Source: Endozoicomonas arenosclerae (GTDB taxonomy: Bacteria > Pseudomonadota > Gammaproteobacteria > Pseudomonadales > Endozoicomonadaceae). Taken from it: 54,202 bases of DNA. A model generated the notes under the pieces. That model was given only the letters and a program-made list of their open reading frames with translations. It did not search any database and had not been told where the DNA came from. A program made the translations under genes and the position numbers. Shown piece by piece: positions 24,136-32,723 of this stretch. The stretch is taken from positions 1 to 54,202 of the forward strand of contig NZ_LASA01000055.1 of the NCBI RefSeq assembly GCF_001562015.1. Direction: 5' to 3'. Within the stretch, counting starts at the first letter, position 1; the number at the start of each line of letters is the position of its first letter.

Positions 24136-25218
24136 TTAAATGACAATCAACTCAGCCCTTAGGGCTCCGGCTGCTTTTAATGCCTGCAGTATCGACATGA
24201 GGTCGGTAGGCGTAGCCCCCACACTGTTAATGGCGGTGACAATCTCCTGAAGAGAAACACTGTCGGGCATGATAAAAGTTCGACCCTTCTGCTCTTCAAT
24301 TTGCACATCGCTCTTATCTATTGCCGTAGTAGTACCCTGTCCGAACGGATTGGGCTGACTCACTTCGGTCGACTCCCTGACGGTCACCACCAGACTGCCA
24401 TGGCTGACAGCTGCAGGCAGTACGCGAATGTTCTGCCCCATCACAACGGTGCCGGTCCGTGAGTTAAAGATGACCCTTGCGGGTGGTGCGGAAGGTTCAA
24501 CCTGCATTTCTTCCAGCATGGCCATGTAAGTAACCCGCTGATCGCTCTCCTGGGGCGCACGCACTTCAACCGTTGAACCGTTGAGGGCTGAAGCAACCTT
24601 GGGACCAATAACCTTGTTAATAGTGGAAGCGATGGTTCGAGCTGTGGAAAAGCTTCTTTCACGCAGATTCAGAATGATGGGCCCGTGATTAAATCCAGAG
24701 GCGACCGTTCTTTCTACAATTGCCCCATTAGGAATAATACCGGCACTGGTACTGTTGATGGTTACTCTGGAGCCACTGGCGCCACTGGCGGAAGCTCCAC
24801 CGACCAGAACATTCCCCTGGGCTATGGCATACACTTCACCATCAATCCCTTTCAGAGAAGTCATCAGTAGCGCACCACCCCTGATGCTTTTGGCATCGCC
24901 TATAGAAGACACAGTTACATTAATCTTCTGACCTGGGCGAACAAAGGCAGGCAATTCTGCATGGACAGACACGGCTGCCACGTTATCCACAGAAGGTTCT
25001 TTACTCAGCGTGATACCAAACTCACGGAGCATATTAACCAACGATTGATTGGTGAACTCGGTACTGCCACTGTCGCCAGTCCCATCAAGCCCCACAACCA
25101 GCCCGTAACCAATCAGCTGATTACTGCGTACGCCCTGAATATCAACAAGGTCCAGCAAACGTTCTGCGTGGGCTTGCCAAGCCGTCAACAACAGGAGTAT
25201 CGAAAGAAGCTTTTTCAT
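24136..25218 (-). CDS. flgI: FlgI, P-ring protein
   Basis: A 360-aa periplasmic protein forming the peptidoglycan-level bushing around the rod. It has a signal peptide (MKKLLSILLLLTAWQAHA) and the family opening RLLDLVDIQGVRSNQLIGYG then LVVGLDGTGDSG. The ATG at 25218 was chosen because AGGAGG lies just upstream; the longer reading to 25242 adds eight residues before the signal peptide. Complete to the C-terminal LMSILQALKAAGALRAELIV. Confidence 0.95.
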   Translation of the reverse strand: MKKLLSILLLLTAWQAHAERLLDLVDIQGVRSNQLIGYGLVVGLDGTGDSGSTEFTNQSLVNMLREFGITLSKEPSVDNVAAVSVHAELPAFVRPGQKINVTVSSIGDAKSIRGGALLMTSLKGIDGEVYAIAQGNVLVGGASASGASGSRVTINSTSAGIIPNGAIVERTVASGFNHGPIILNLRERSFSTARTIASTINKVIGPKVASALNGSTVEVRAPQESDQRVTYMAMLEEMQVEPSAPPARVIFNSRTGTVVMGQNIRVLPAAVSHGSLVVTVRESTEVSQPNPFGQGTTTAIDKSDVQIEEQKGRTFIMPDSVSLQEIVTAINSVGATPTDLMSILQALKAAGALRAELIVI

Positions 25219-25226
25219 ACTCCCTC

Positions 25227-25979
25227 CTAAAATGGAAACCATGGACTGTTAATAATCTTGGTGCCCCAGCCAGGCTCATGAACGTCAGCATCACTGCCCA
25301 CTCCGGAGTAGGTAATTCGAGCCTGAGCCAGCTTGGTAGAAGCCACTTCGTTATTGGTATTGATATCTTCAGGCCTGAGCATGCCGCTGACACGAACAAA
25401 CTCCGCTTCGTTATTCAGTTGCAGCCACTTTTCCCCCTGCACGCGCAAAGCACCGTTGGGGAGAACCTGAATGACTTGTACTGCAATCTGCCCCTCGGTG
25501 AGCTTTGACGCTCTTTTCAGGTTGGTGTTGCCATAGGATTGTCGTGTAGGTGCAGCATTGAATGCCAAGGATCGACCTGAGCCCAGGATACTGGCCCCGG
25601 TTTTCCCGAAAATGGTCGGATCATTGAATGCTATCGACCCATTCTTATCGAGTGTGGTGTTGGAATCCTTCTTGATATCGAAGTTATCCCCGGCAATGTT
25701 GATCGTCAGGATATCTCCAACTCGATAAGCTCTGCGGTCGGAAAATATCTGAACAGGATAGTTAGCTCGATAAAGACTTCCGGCTGTTCCTGTATCAACT
25801 TGCCTCACCTCTGGAGCTGAAACAGGTATAGCAGTAACAGGCTGAACCGCAGCCGGTTTGGCTGGAGGAATGCGATCGTATTTTTGCTTGGTATTGGGCA
25901 TTCCGGTACACCCCAACAGAAGAAACGAAGTCACCCAGACCAGCATAAGAGGATAGATGTTACTCAGCTGTCTAATCAT
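25227..25979 (-). CDS. flgH: FlgH, L-ring lipoprotein
   Basis: A 250-aa outer-membrane lipoprotein forming the L-ring. The signal ends in the lipobox LLLGC with lipidated C24. Family segments GSLYRANYPVQIFSDRRAYR, VGDILTINI and LRVQGEKWLQLN are present, and it ends with GWGTKIINSPWFPF. It lies two bases after flgG and directly before flgI. Confidence 0.95.
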   Translation of the reverse strand: MIRQLSNIYPLMLVWVTSFLLLGCTGMPNTKQKYDRIPPAKPAAVQPVTAIPVSAPEVRQVDTGTAGSLYRANYPVQIFSDRRAYRVGDILTINIAGDNFDIKKDSNTTLDKNGSIAFNDPTIFGKTGASILGSGRSLAFNAAPTRQSYGNTNLKRASKLTEGQIAVQVIQVLPNGALRVQGEKWLQLNNEAEFVRVSGMLRPEDINTNNEVASTKLAQARITYSGVGSDADVHEPGWGTKIINSPWFPF

Positions 25980-25981
25980 GA

Positions 25982-26767
25982 TCAGAGCACCTGATTGGCA
26001 TAGGACATCATTTCGTCTGCGGCAGAAATGGCCTTGGAATTCATCTCATAGGCTCGCTGCACTGAAATCATGTTGACCAGTTCTTCCACAACACTGACGT
26101 TCGAAGCTTCCAGAGTAAACTGCTTCACTTCGCCCAAGCCTTCTGATCCAGGCGCAGCTTCAACTTCTTCTCCACTGGAAGCAGTCTGGACATAAAGGTT
26201 GCCGCCCCGACTGGCCAAACCCGCCGGGTTAACAAACGACACCAGGTTAACCTGCCCGATTTCTGTGGGATCCACCTCTCCGGGCAAAGTCACCATCACA
26301 ATGCCGTCACGACTAATGGTCAGATTCTGAGCGCCATTGGGTACTGTAATTTCTGGCTCCAATGGCAAACCTGCTGCCGTCACCATAGTGCCCTGAGTAT
26401 TAAGGTGAAACTGGCCATTTCGGGTATAGGCAGGAGAACCATCTGGCATCAATACCCTGAAAAAACCATTTCCGACAATGGCCATATCCAGGGACTGATT
26501 GGTGGTTTGATAACTGCCTGGAGTAAAGACTTTCTGGGTACCGGTAATGCGTACGCCACTCCCCAGCTGAAGACCGGAGGGTAATTCATTCTGTTGGTCA
26601 GAGAGGGCTCCGGGCTGACGCTCTACGTGATAGAAAAGATCTTCAAAACTGACCCTGTCACGCTTGAAACCTATGGTGCTGACGTTGGCCAGATTGTTAG
26701 AGATCACGGCCATCTGCTTGTCTTGAGCACTCAGACCGGTTTTACTGATCCAAAGAGACGGGTTCAT
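25982..26767 (-). CDS. flgG: FlgG, distal rod protein
   Basis: A 261-aa axial protein of the distal rod. The N-terminus (SLWISKTGLSAQDKQMAVIS; NNLANVSTIGFKRDRVSFED) and C-terminus (VVEELVNMISVQRAYEMNSK) are diagnostic, and the length matches the family. Confidence 0.95.
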   Translation of the reverse strand: MNPSLWISKTGLSAQDKQMAVISNNLANVSTIGFKRDRVSFEDLFYHVERQPGALSDQQNELPSGLQLGSGVRITGTQKVFTPGSYQTTNQSLDMAIVGNGFFRVLMPDGSPAYTRNGQFHLNTQGTMVTAAGLPLEPEITVPNGAQNLTISRDGIVMVTLPGEVDPTEIGQVNLVSFVNPAGLASRGGNLYVQTASSGEEVEAAPGSEGLGEVKQFTLEASNVSVVEELVNMISVQRAYEMNSKAISAADEMMSYANQVL

Positions 26768-26805
26768 GGAAAATCCTTTTTCCAGTTAATTATTGCCTTC
26801 GGAAG

Positions 26806-27546
26806 TTACCGTCCACGCATCATTCTGTCGCCTGCGGACGCCAACTCACTGGCTGTCTTCATTACTTTTACCTGGACTTCAAACTGTCGGCTTAAATGCA
26901 TCATCTGCACCAGCTCTGATACGGCACTGACGTTACTGGCTTCGAGATATCCGGATTTGATTTGTACCGCTTCATCCACATCCGCTTCTTCACCATTAAG
27001 CATTCGAAACAATCCATCTTCACTTTTGCCAATCAGTCGGGTCTCTGGATTCACCAGCTTGATTCGACCCACTTCAACCGGCTGAGCACCAGCACCTCCT
27101 ACCGGGATAATAGAGATGCTGCCGTCTATTCCAATATCCAGCTGTTGGTAAGCCGGAATATTAATAGGTGCACCATCACCCATAACTGGCAGACCCTGCT
27201 CAGTCAGCAGATTGCCATCAACACTGGTCCTTAAATGACCGGCTCGGGTATATGCTTCCCCCCCAGCGGCATCCTCTACAGCTATCCAACCAGAACCATT
27301 GACTGCCACATCCAGCACTCGTCCTGTATGAGACAGGGTTCCGGGATTCAGGCGGCTTCCACCACCCGCAGTAGCTACCATGTAACGACTGTCATTCCCC
27401 TCACCTTCCATCTGCTTGGTCACGGCATAACTAAAATCAGACCGAAAGCCACCGGTATTAATGTTTGCCAGATTGTTCGCATGAATACGCTGGGCTGTCT
27501 GGGCATGTCTGGCACCGCTCATGCCAATGTAGATAACCTTATCCAT
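26806..27546 (-). CDS. flgF: FlgF, proximal rod protein
   Basis: A 246-aa rod protein. Conserved ends include MDKVIYIGMSGARHAQTAQR, NNLANINTGGFRSDF and the C-terminal VSELVQMMHLSRQFEVQVKV. Its ATG overlaps the flgE stop by one base (TGATG), showing translational coupling. Confidence 0.94.
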   Translation of the reverse strand: MDKVIYIGMSGARHAQTAQRIHANNLANINTGGFRSDFSYAVTKQMEGEGNDSRYMVATAGGGSRLNPGTLSHTGRVLDVAVNGSGWIAVEDAAGGEAYTRAGHLRTSVDGNLLTEQGLPVMGDGAPINIPAYQQLDIGIDGSISIIPVGGAGAQPVEVGRIKLVNPETRLIGKSEDGLFRMLNGEEADVDEAVQIKSGYLEASNVSAVSELVQMMHLSRQFEVQVKVMKTASELASAGDRMMRGR

Positions 27547-28784
27547 CAGATAATCTGCATCAGTGTCTGGGTTAAACTACTGGAGGTTTCAATGGTCTTG
27601 GCATTGGCCTGATAGTTTCTCTGGGCTTCAATCAACCTCACCAATTCTCTGGAAAGGTCTACGTTGGATTGCTCCAGAGCCGCTGATTGAAGCTGACCCA
27701 TAGAACCTTTGCCCGCTGCACCAAATAACGGACTACCAGAAGCAAAGGAAGCTGACCAAAGACTGTCACCGGAGGGTATTAATCCGTTGTCGTTTGGAAA
27801 AGCAGCCAGAACAATTTGCCCCTGAACGGCACTCTGGCCATTAGAGTAAAGTGCTTTCAAAACACCATCCTTGCTGACTTCAAGACCGGTCAATTGCCCG
27901 GGAGGGAAGCCATCCTGAGTGGCTTTATTCACCGTAAAATCAGAGCCCAACTGACTGAAAGTGCTCAGATCAATGTTCATGGTCATATCTGCTACACCCA
28001 CCAGTGAAGCATTGGTAGCTTCAGGCACGGGAATACTGAATGTACCACCGGTAGCCAGCTGACCACTGGAATTAAACGTGATCGTTTGAGAACTAATGGG
28101 TGTACCACCCGCATCGTTGATTGTGGCGTTATCAAACTGGAAATTCACCGTCCACTGATTCGGCGTTGCATCCTTCACGAAGTACATACTCAATGTATGG
28201 GGATTCCCCTGGCTGTCATAAACATTGAACGCCATGGTATTGTTGTAGCTGTTGGGGTCTGAAGGGTTGAAGGTACCGACGCCCGGTACTGTATTCCTTG
28301 AATCCAGGTTGGCAGAGCCTGTGACACTGGTCGTCGCAGTCGCTGGCAACTCACTTTGGCCAATCTTAAGATCAGTCAGCGTACCTGGCAGAATGTTCCC
28401 GGCCGCATCGGCAGCGTATCCCTGTAAATTCAAACCCTGGTTATTCACCACATTCTTGTCAGAATCCAGGGCGAAGTAGCCTGCACGGGTGAATGATTTC
28501 TCACCGTTCTGATCAACCACAAAATAGCCGTTACCGGTGATCATCATATCCAGACTGTTTTCAGTATTGATTCGATCACCCTGGGAAAACTGCTGAGCTG
28601 TATTGGCCAGCTGAACCCCTGTCCCCTTACTGGCGCTGCCCCCCACCGATGAGGCATATAGATCTGCAAACTCAGTTCTTGAGCCTTTGAAGCCGACAGT
28701 GTTGGAGTTGGCGATGTTGTTACTGATGACATCCAGATCCTGCCTGGCTGCATTCAGTCCGCTGAGTCCTATTCCAAATGACAT
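27546..28784 (-). CDS. flgE: FlgE, hook protein
   Basis: A 412-aa hook subunit. The N-terminus (GIGLSGLNAARQDLDVISNN; SNTVGFKGSRTEFADLYASS) and C-terminus (LVRLIEAQRNYQANAKTIET) form the D0 core. The outer domain (about 150-330) is beta-rich. The length is near that of E. coli FlgE (402 aa). Confidence 0.95.
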   Translation of the reverse strand: MSFGIGLSGLNAARQDLDVISNNIANSNTVGFKGSRTEFADLYASSVGGSASKGTGVQLANTAQQFSQGDRINTENSLDMMITGNGYFVVDQNGEKSFTRAGYFALDSDKNVVNNQGLNLQGYAADAAGNILPGTLTDLKIGQSELPATATTSVTGSANLDSRNTVPGVGTFNPSDPNSYNNTMAFNVYDSQGNPHTLSMYFVKDATPNQWTVNFQFDNATINDAGGTPISSQTITFNSSGQLATGGTFSIPVPEATNASLVGVADMTMNIDLSTFSQLGSDFTVNKATQDGFPPGQLTGLEVSKDGVLKALYSNGQSAVQGQIVLAAFPNDNGLIPSGDSLWSASFASGSPLFGAAGKGSMGQLQSAALEQSNVDLSRELVRLIEAQRNYQANAKTIETSSSLTQTLMQII

Positions 28785-28794
28785 AACTGTTCCC

Positions 28795-29445
28795 TCAGTT
28801 TCCTATTTTCCGAATGGACGACAATGGCAGTTCGCCAATGCCAGCCAGAGATACGGTTGATTCCTGCCCATTGCCCGGTATGGTAACGCTGTCTACTTTT
28901 GCCGCCAGATTGATGGGGACGTTGTAACGTTCACCGTTCACCAGAGCCGTTGCAGTCACGGTATAAGTACCCGCTTCAAGAGAATTGGTAGAGAAGTCGA
29001 TATTCCCCGCTGCAGAAGCGCCCAACTCCACCTGGTCCACAAGCTGCTTATTGGCTCCATAAATATTCAGGGTTAAAGCCTCACTGTTTGCCGCCACAGA
29101 AACCTCACCGGTGATCTTGCCATCGTCCTGAACAGACATACTGCTGCCTTGAACCAGAACGTTTTCACCCACCAGCGCTTTGGCATTAAGAGATTGCGAT
29201 AACTGCAAAGAGCTGGTTAAACCCGAGATCTGTTTATTGATGGACTCAAGATTTTCCACACTTGTGATTTGAGCTAACTGAGTAGTGAACTCAGAGCTGT
29301 CCTGAGGGTTGAGTGGGTCCTGGTTTTCGATTTGAGCCAGCAGGAGTGTCAGAAACTGACTTTTATCCAGCGCATCATTTGGCTTGGCTTCCTGAACTCC
29401 AGCACTACTCGGTTGCTGTGACTGTCCGATTCCCGTTATAGACAT
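28795..29445 (-). CDS. flgD: FlgD, hook-capping scaffold
   Basis: A 216-aa protein that caps and is needed to assemble the growing hook. The N-terminal motif LDKSQFLTLLLAQIENQDPL and QDSSEFTTQLAQITSVENL is the FlgD signature, followed by an Ig-like beta domain (SVAANSEALTLNIYGANKQL). Close spacing on both sides (3 and 10 bases) keeps it in the flgB operon. Confidence 0.95.
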   Translation of the reverse strand: MSITGIGQSQQPSSAGVQEAKPNDALDKSQFLTLLLAQIENQDPLNPQDSSEFTTQLAQITSVENLESINKQISGLTSSLQLSQSLNAKALVGENVLVQGSSMSVQDDGKITGEVSVAANSEALTLNIYGANKQLVDQVELGASAAGNIDFSTNSLEAGTYTVTATALVNGERYNVPINLAAKVDSVTIPGNGQESTVSLAGIGELPLSSIRKIGN

Positions 29446-29448
29446 AAA

Positions 29449-29874
29449 TCAAGCTCCCAGTGCTAACAAGCGCTGCTGTAACTGCTTGGCGGTTGTCATC
29501 ACTTCCATGCTGGTTTGAAAGGATCGAGAGGCTGATAACATGTCAGCCATTTCTTCAATGACACTGATGCTCGGGTAGTAAACATACCCGGTCTCGTCTG
29601 CCAGAGGATGCTCAGGTTCATACTGCCTGATAGCCTCTGAAGGCTGTCTGATCACTGAATCCACTTCTACTTTGGCGACGGGAGCAGTACCTCCCCCCTC
29701 TGTCAGAACTTCGTCGTACACCGTTCTGAATACCGGCTTCAATGCCTTGAAAACAGCCTCCGGGGAAGAAGCTGCGGTATTGGCGTTGGCAATATTACTG
29801 GCCACAGCATTGAGCCGGATGCTTTGAGAGGTGAGGGAAGAGCCGATGACTCCGTAAATATTTTCCAGAGACAT
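29449..29874 (-). CDS. flgC: FlgC, proximal rod protein
   Basis: A 141-aa rod protein. SLENIYGVIGSSLTSQSIRL, VASNIANANTAASSPE and the C-terminal MADMLSASRSFQTSMEVMTT are typical. The ATG at 29874, two bases after the flgB stop, was chosen over a TTG at 29880 that would overlap flgB. Confidence 0.94.
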   Translation of the reverse strand: MSLENIYGVIGSSLTSQSIRLNAVASNIANANTAASSPEAVFKALKPVFRTVYDEVLTEGGGTAPVAKVEVDSVIRQPSEAIRQYEPEHPLADETGYVYYPSISVIEEMADMLSASRSFQTSMEVMTTAKQLQQRLLALGA

Positions 29875-29876
29875 AA

Positions 29877-30260
29877 TCAAACCCTTCCGTTAATGGCCAA
29901 CTCAAGGCCTTTGAGTTTCTTATTCAGAAAAGTCAGGCTGGCCTGAAACTGTATTGAGTTCTGGGTGAACTCACCCTGCTCAACATGAAGTTCAACCGTA
30001 TTGCCATCGGATGATTTCTGAAAGGGAAGTCGGTAAAGGAGGCTGGACTCGGTTCCATCGGGTCCCATAGGCATGTGAAGATTGTCGGTGTTGACCTTGC
30101 CGGTCAGCTCTCCTTCGAGAACATCATCAAACCGAATGTCTCTGGCAAGAAACTTTGGCGTATCAACATTGGCCAGGTTACCTGCCAGAATCTGCGCTCT
30201 GGAAGATCGAAATGCCAATGCCTGAGGGTGAATACCCAGAGCCTGTTCAAAGCTGATCAT
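29877..30260 (-). CDS. flgB: FlgB, proximal rod protein
   Basis: A 127-aa rod protein, first gene of the long flg operon. Visible hallmarks: LGIHPQALAFRSSRAQILAG, NLANVDTPKFLARDIRFDD and the C-terminal FQASLTFLNKKLKGLELAIN. A sigma54 site lies 63 bases upstream; flgA is divergent. Confidence 0.94.
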   Translation of the reverse strand: MISFEQALGIHPQALAFRSSRAQILAGNLANVDTPKFLARDIRFDDVLEGELTGKVNTDNLHMPMGPDGTESSLLYRLPFQKSSDGNTVELHVEQGEFTQNSIQFQASLTFLNKKLKGLELAINGRV

Positions 30261-30322
30261 GGTTCATTCCTTTGAGCCAATGATGTTTTACCAGGCAACC
30301 GTTGCCTGCATCCAGTACATTA

Positions 30323-30338
30323 AGCGAATAGTGTGCCA
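30323..30338 (-). promoter_or_regulatory. Sigma54 promoter for flgBCDEFGHIJ
   Basis: On the minus strand TGGCAC-ACTAT-TCGCT reads against the consensus TGGCAC-N5-TTGCW, with the invariant GG and GC dinucleotides spaced exactly 10 bases apart and one T-to-C change. It is the natural target of the LafK activator encoded at 8646-10040. No equally good site was found before lafK or the flagellin gene. Confidence 0.7.
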
Positions 30339-30514
30339 ACTTTTAAAATTCAAACTTTGAGTGCCTGTTCTGTGGATTGTCTCTGGTTTCAACCCCTGCA
30401 AAGGGTTACTCTGAAAGAAAAAAGACAGGGAGAAAGGCGGAAAATTCCTTCCTCTGTGACCGGGAGTTTTCCGGATGTATCCGGAAGCGGGAAAGGATTT
30501 TCCTCTGGCATGTT

Positions 30515-31243
30515 ATGAAAAGGCACTGGTACTGGCTAAGGTTGGCAACACTACTGCCGCTTATGGCCCATTCAACCCTTATCCAGGGTTCTGACCTCAC
30601 CTCGGAAGAACAGATTCTTCAGGCCACCGATCAATACCTTGAAAAGAAAGTAAAAGATTACACACAGAATCTTGGCTCCTCCCAATACACTATTCTTCTC
30701 AAACCACCTCCTGGACTGAACAGGCTCCCGGTTTGTGGTGCAGCCCCAATAGTTGCACTGGTTAACTCCTCCAAAAAGCCGCTGGGAAATGTCAGCACCA
30801 AGGTCAGCTGCAGGAAAGGCTCATCCTGGAATATTCTGGTCAAAGCAGAGATTGCGGTTTATCTGCCGGTTGTAGTCAGTGGCGTCACTCTTGAAAGGGA
30901 TGAGCAAATTTTTTCTGAGCAGCTGCAGGTAAGAGAAATGGATATAGCCAGACTGAAACAGGGCTATTTCACATCGATTGAATCAGTTGCGGGACAGAAA
31001 GCCAGAAGAACCATTACACAGGATAAAGTCATAACCCGACGCCTGCTGAGAGCGGCTGATCTCATCAACAAAGGAGAAAAAGTCATAATTATTGCTGGCT
31101 CAGCCGGCTTCCAGGTCACCATGCCCGGCATCGCCCTTCAAAAAGGCCAGAAATACGACCAGATCAGTGTACGAAACCTGAAGTCAGGAAAAGTTGTTGT
31201 CGCCAGAGTTGTTGATAAGGGAAAGGTTAAGACGGATTATTAA
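30515..31243 (+). CDS. flgA: FlgA, P-ring assembly chaperone
   Basis: A 242-aa periplasmic chaperone for FlgI. It has a signal peptide (MKRHWYWLRLATLLPLMAHS), an N-terminal domain with two cysteines (RLPVCGAAP, TKVSCRKG) and the C-terminal SAF domain: ITQDKVITRRLLRAADLINK, VTMPGIALQKGQKYDQISVR and GKVVVARVVDKGKV. The ATG at 30515 begins the signal peptide; the 46 upstream in-frame codons look non-coding. Unlike flgNMA clusters, flgA here is divergent from flgB, while flgMN lie beyond flgL. Confidence 0.9.
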   Translation: MKRHWYWLRLATLLPLMAHSTLIQGSDLTSEEQILQATDQYLEKKVKDYTQNLGSSQYTILLKPPPGLNRLPVCGAAPIVALVNSSKKPLGNVSTKVSCRKGSSWNILVKAEIAVYLPVVVSGVTLERDEQIFSEQLQVREMDIARLKQGYFTSIESVAGQKARRTITQDKVITRRLLRAADLINKGEKVIIIAGSAGFQVTMPGIALQKGQKYDQISVRNLKSGKVVVARVVDKGKVKTDY

Positions 31244-31273
31244 ACAAAGAGATAATGCTAAGAGAAAGCTGGC

Positions 31274-31465
31274 TTAGGATTGGTTTTTATCGTTGTAACA
31301 ATTTTCGTATAAGACACTTCCAAATGAACCCAGTGTTTCCTGCTGTTTTCTGTGCTTGATGTACTCTGTCAATGCTACATTAACAGTCTCTCTCCTGGTT
31401 TTATGACCACCTAATTTCTGAGCTTCTTTAACAAGATCATCATCAATTGAAAGGTTTGTAAGCAT
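31274..31465 (-). CDS. Orphan VapB-like antitoxin
   Basis: A 63-aa protein of the short VapB/DUF2191 kind: MLTNLSIDDDLVKEAQKLGG with KTRRETVNVALTEYIKHRKQ forms the ribbon-helix-helix DNA-binding part, and the C-terminus would bind a PIN-domain toxin. No vapC toxin follows; flgA converges immediately downstream. The C-terminal tail (GSVLYENCYNDKNQS) differs from the usual short end and may be a remnant of a lost junction. Probably solitary and possibly decaying. Confidence 0.7.
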   Translation of the reverse strand: MLTNLSIDDDLVKEAQKLGGHKTRRETVNVALTEYIKHRKQQETLGSFGSVLYENCYNDKNQS

Positions 31466-31592
31466 TAGGGAGACTTCTATGCAATGTATTTCTATAACCA
31501 GCTTAGTCTTACCCTACAAAGCATGCTTCCAAAATTAAACACCCAGACTTCATACCTTTGAGAGCTTGATAGTACAGCTAAGCACTAAACCC

Positions 31593-31666
31593 CATACCGT
31601 TCGCACTGAGCTTGTCGAAGTGCCTTACCAGCATCCTTCGACAAGCTCAGGATGAACGGAGTATGT
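31593..31666. repeat. REP-like intergenic palindrome
   Basis: Inverted arms of about 28 bases (left 31593-31620, right 31636-31666) around a 15-base loop. The core CTGAGCTTGTCGAAG pairs perfectly with CTTCGACAAGCTCAG. This core is widely seen as a dispersed intergenic repeat in many proteobacterial genomes. The rest of 31466-31737 shows nothing coding. Confidence 0.7.
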
Positions 31667-31737
31667 ATGACTATGAACGCTTGGCTGCACTAGGTAACAC
31701 TAAATGAATCATCAGAGAATCAAACGTTTTTTGGGAG

Positions 31738-32679
31738 TTATTCCGGCTGGTACACCTCAGGCAACTGGTTCGCTTCCGCTTTACTCTTTGCCTCTTTGAC
31801 AGCACTGCTGCCCACCGGATGATCCTTGTCATGGCGCTCATCAACTGGAGCAAACATATCGATCATTCGGTGTTCTGTGACTTCATTCAATAGCAAGATT
31901 TCAATTCGACGGTTAGCACCACTTTCGGGGTCATCCATAATGCGTGGAACCCTGTCCGCCATTCCAACAACAAATAAAACCTGTTGATCCGGGACTCCAC
32001 CGTGGATCAGGGTTCTCCTCGCCACCTGGGCTCGGCTGCTCGACAGTTCCCAGTTTGAGTAATCATCCCGGGCATAGGCTACAGAATCGGTATGACCGCT
32101 GACCATGAGAGGTCGCTTCGCTTTCGCAATGATGGGAGCAATCGCCAATAAGAGGTCTTCATAGAAGGCTGTGATGGCCGAGCTGCCACTGCGAAACATA
32201 TTGCCTTTATCACTGTCGAGAATGACGATTCTCAATCCTTCCGGCAACATTTCCAGGTGAATATAGTCGTAGAACTCTTTTTCTTTCTTCAAACCGATAA
32301 TCAAACTCTGGAGTTCATCCATAAAGGGTTTGAAGTCAGGATTCTTATTTTGGGTGGTGGCGTTACCATCACTGATGATTTCCGGACCTTCCCGGCCTTT
32401 CATGGCCAGACCTTCTCCTTCGATATTCATAATGGTTTGCTTACCACCAAAATCAATCGGACTGAGACTGCTCTTGTGGCGGAAAGCACCTGGATCGGCA
32501 AAATAAGCGGCAATTGCCGCTTTTTGATCATCATCGGCAACATTCAATAACCACAGCACAAGAAAGAGTGCCATCATGGCCAGGGCAAAGTCTGCCAGGG
32601 CGACTTTCCAGCCTCCTCCATGATGCCCTCCGTGTCCATGCAGGACACGCTTGATCACTATGGTCTTGTTCTCACTCAC
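31738..32679 (-). CDS. motB: MotB/LafU, stator protein
   Basis: A 313-aa stator subunit anchoring the motor to peptidoglycan. A single N-terminal membrane helix contains the proton-carrying aspartate D30 in WKVALADFALAMMALFLVLW. A plug/linker follows, then a C-terminal OmpA-like domain (LMVSGHTDSVAYARDDYSNW; NRRIEILLLNEV). A His/Gly-rich N-terminal leader (HGHGGHHGGG) is unusual. Last gene of the flagellin-to-motB run, as lafU in lateral clusters. Confidence 0.94.
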   Translation of the reverse strand: MSENKTIVIKRVLHGHGGHHGGGWKVALADFALAMMALFLVLWLLNVADDDQKAAIAAYFADPGAFRHKSSLSPIDFGGKQTIMNIEGEGLAMKGREGPEIISDGNATTQNKNPDFKPFMDELQSLIIGLKKEKEFYDYIHLEMLPEGLRIVILDSDKGNMFRSGSSAITAFYEDLLLAIAPIIAKAKRPLMVSGHTDSVAYARDDYSNWELSSSRAQVARRTLIHGGVPDQQVLFVVGMADRVPRIMDDPESGANRRIEILLLNEVTEHRMIDMFAPVDERHDKDHPVGSSAVKEAKSKAEANQLPEVYQPE

Positions 32680-32723
32680 AGGTTCTTACCTTATGAAGAT
32701 GAGTGATGCCCAGAAGTGGTGTA

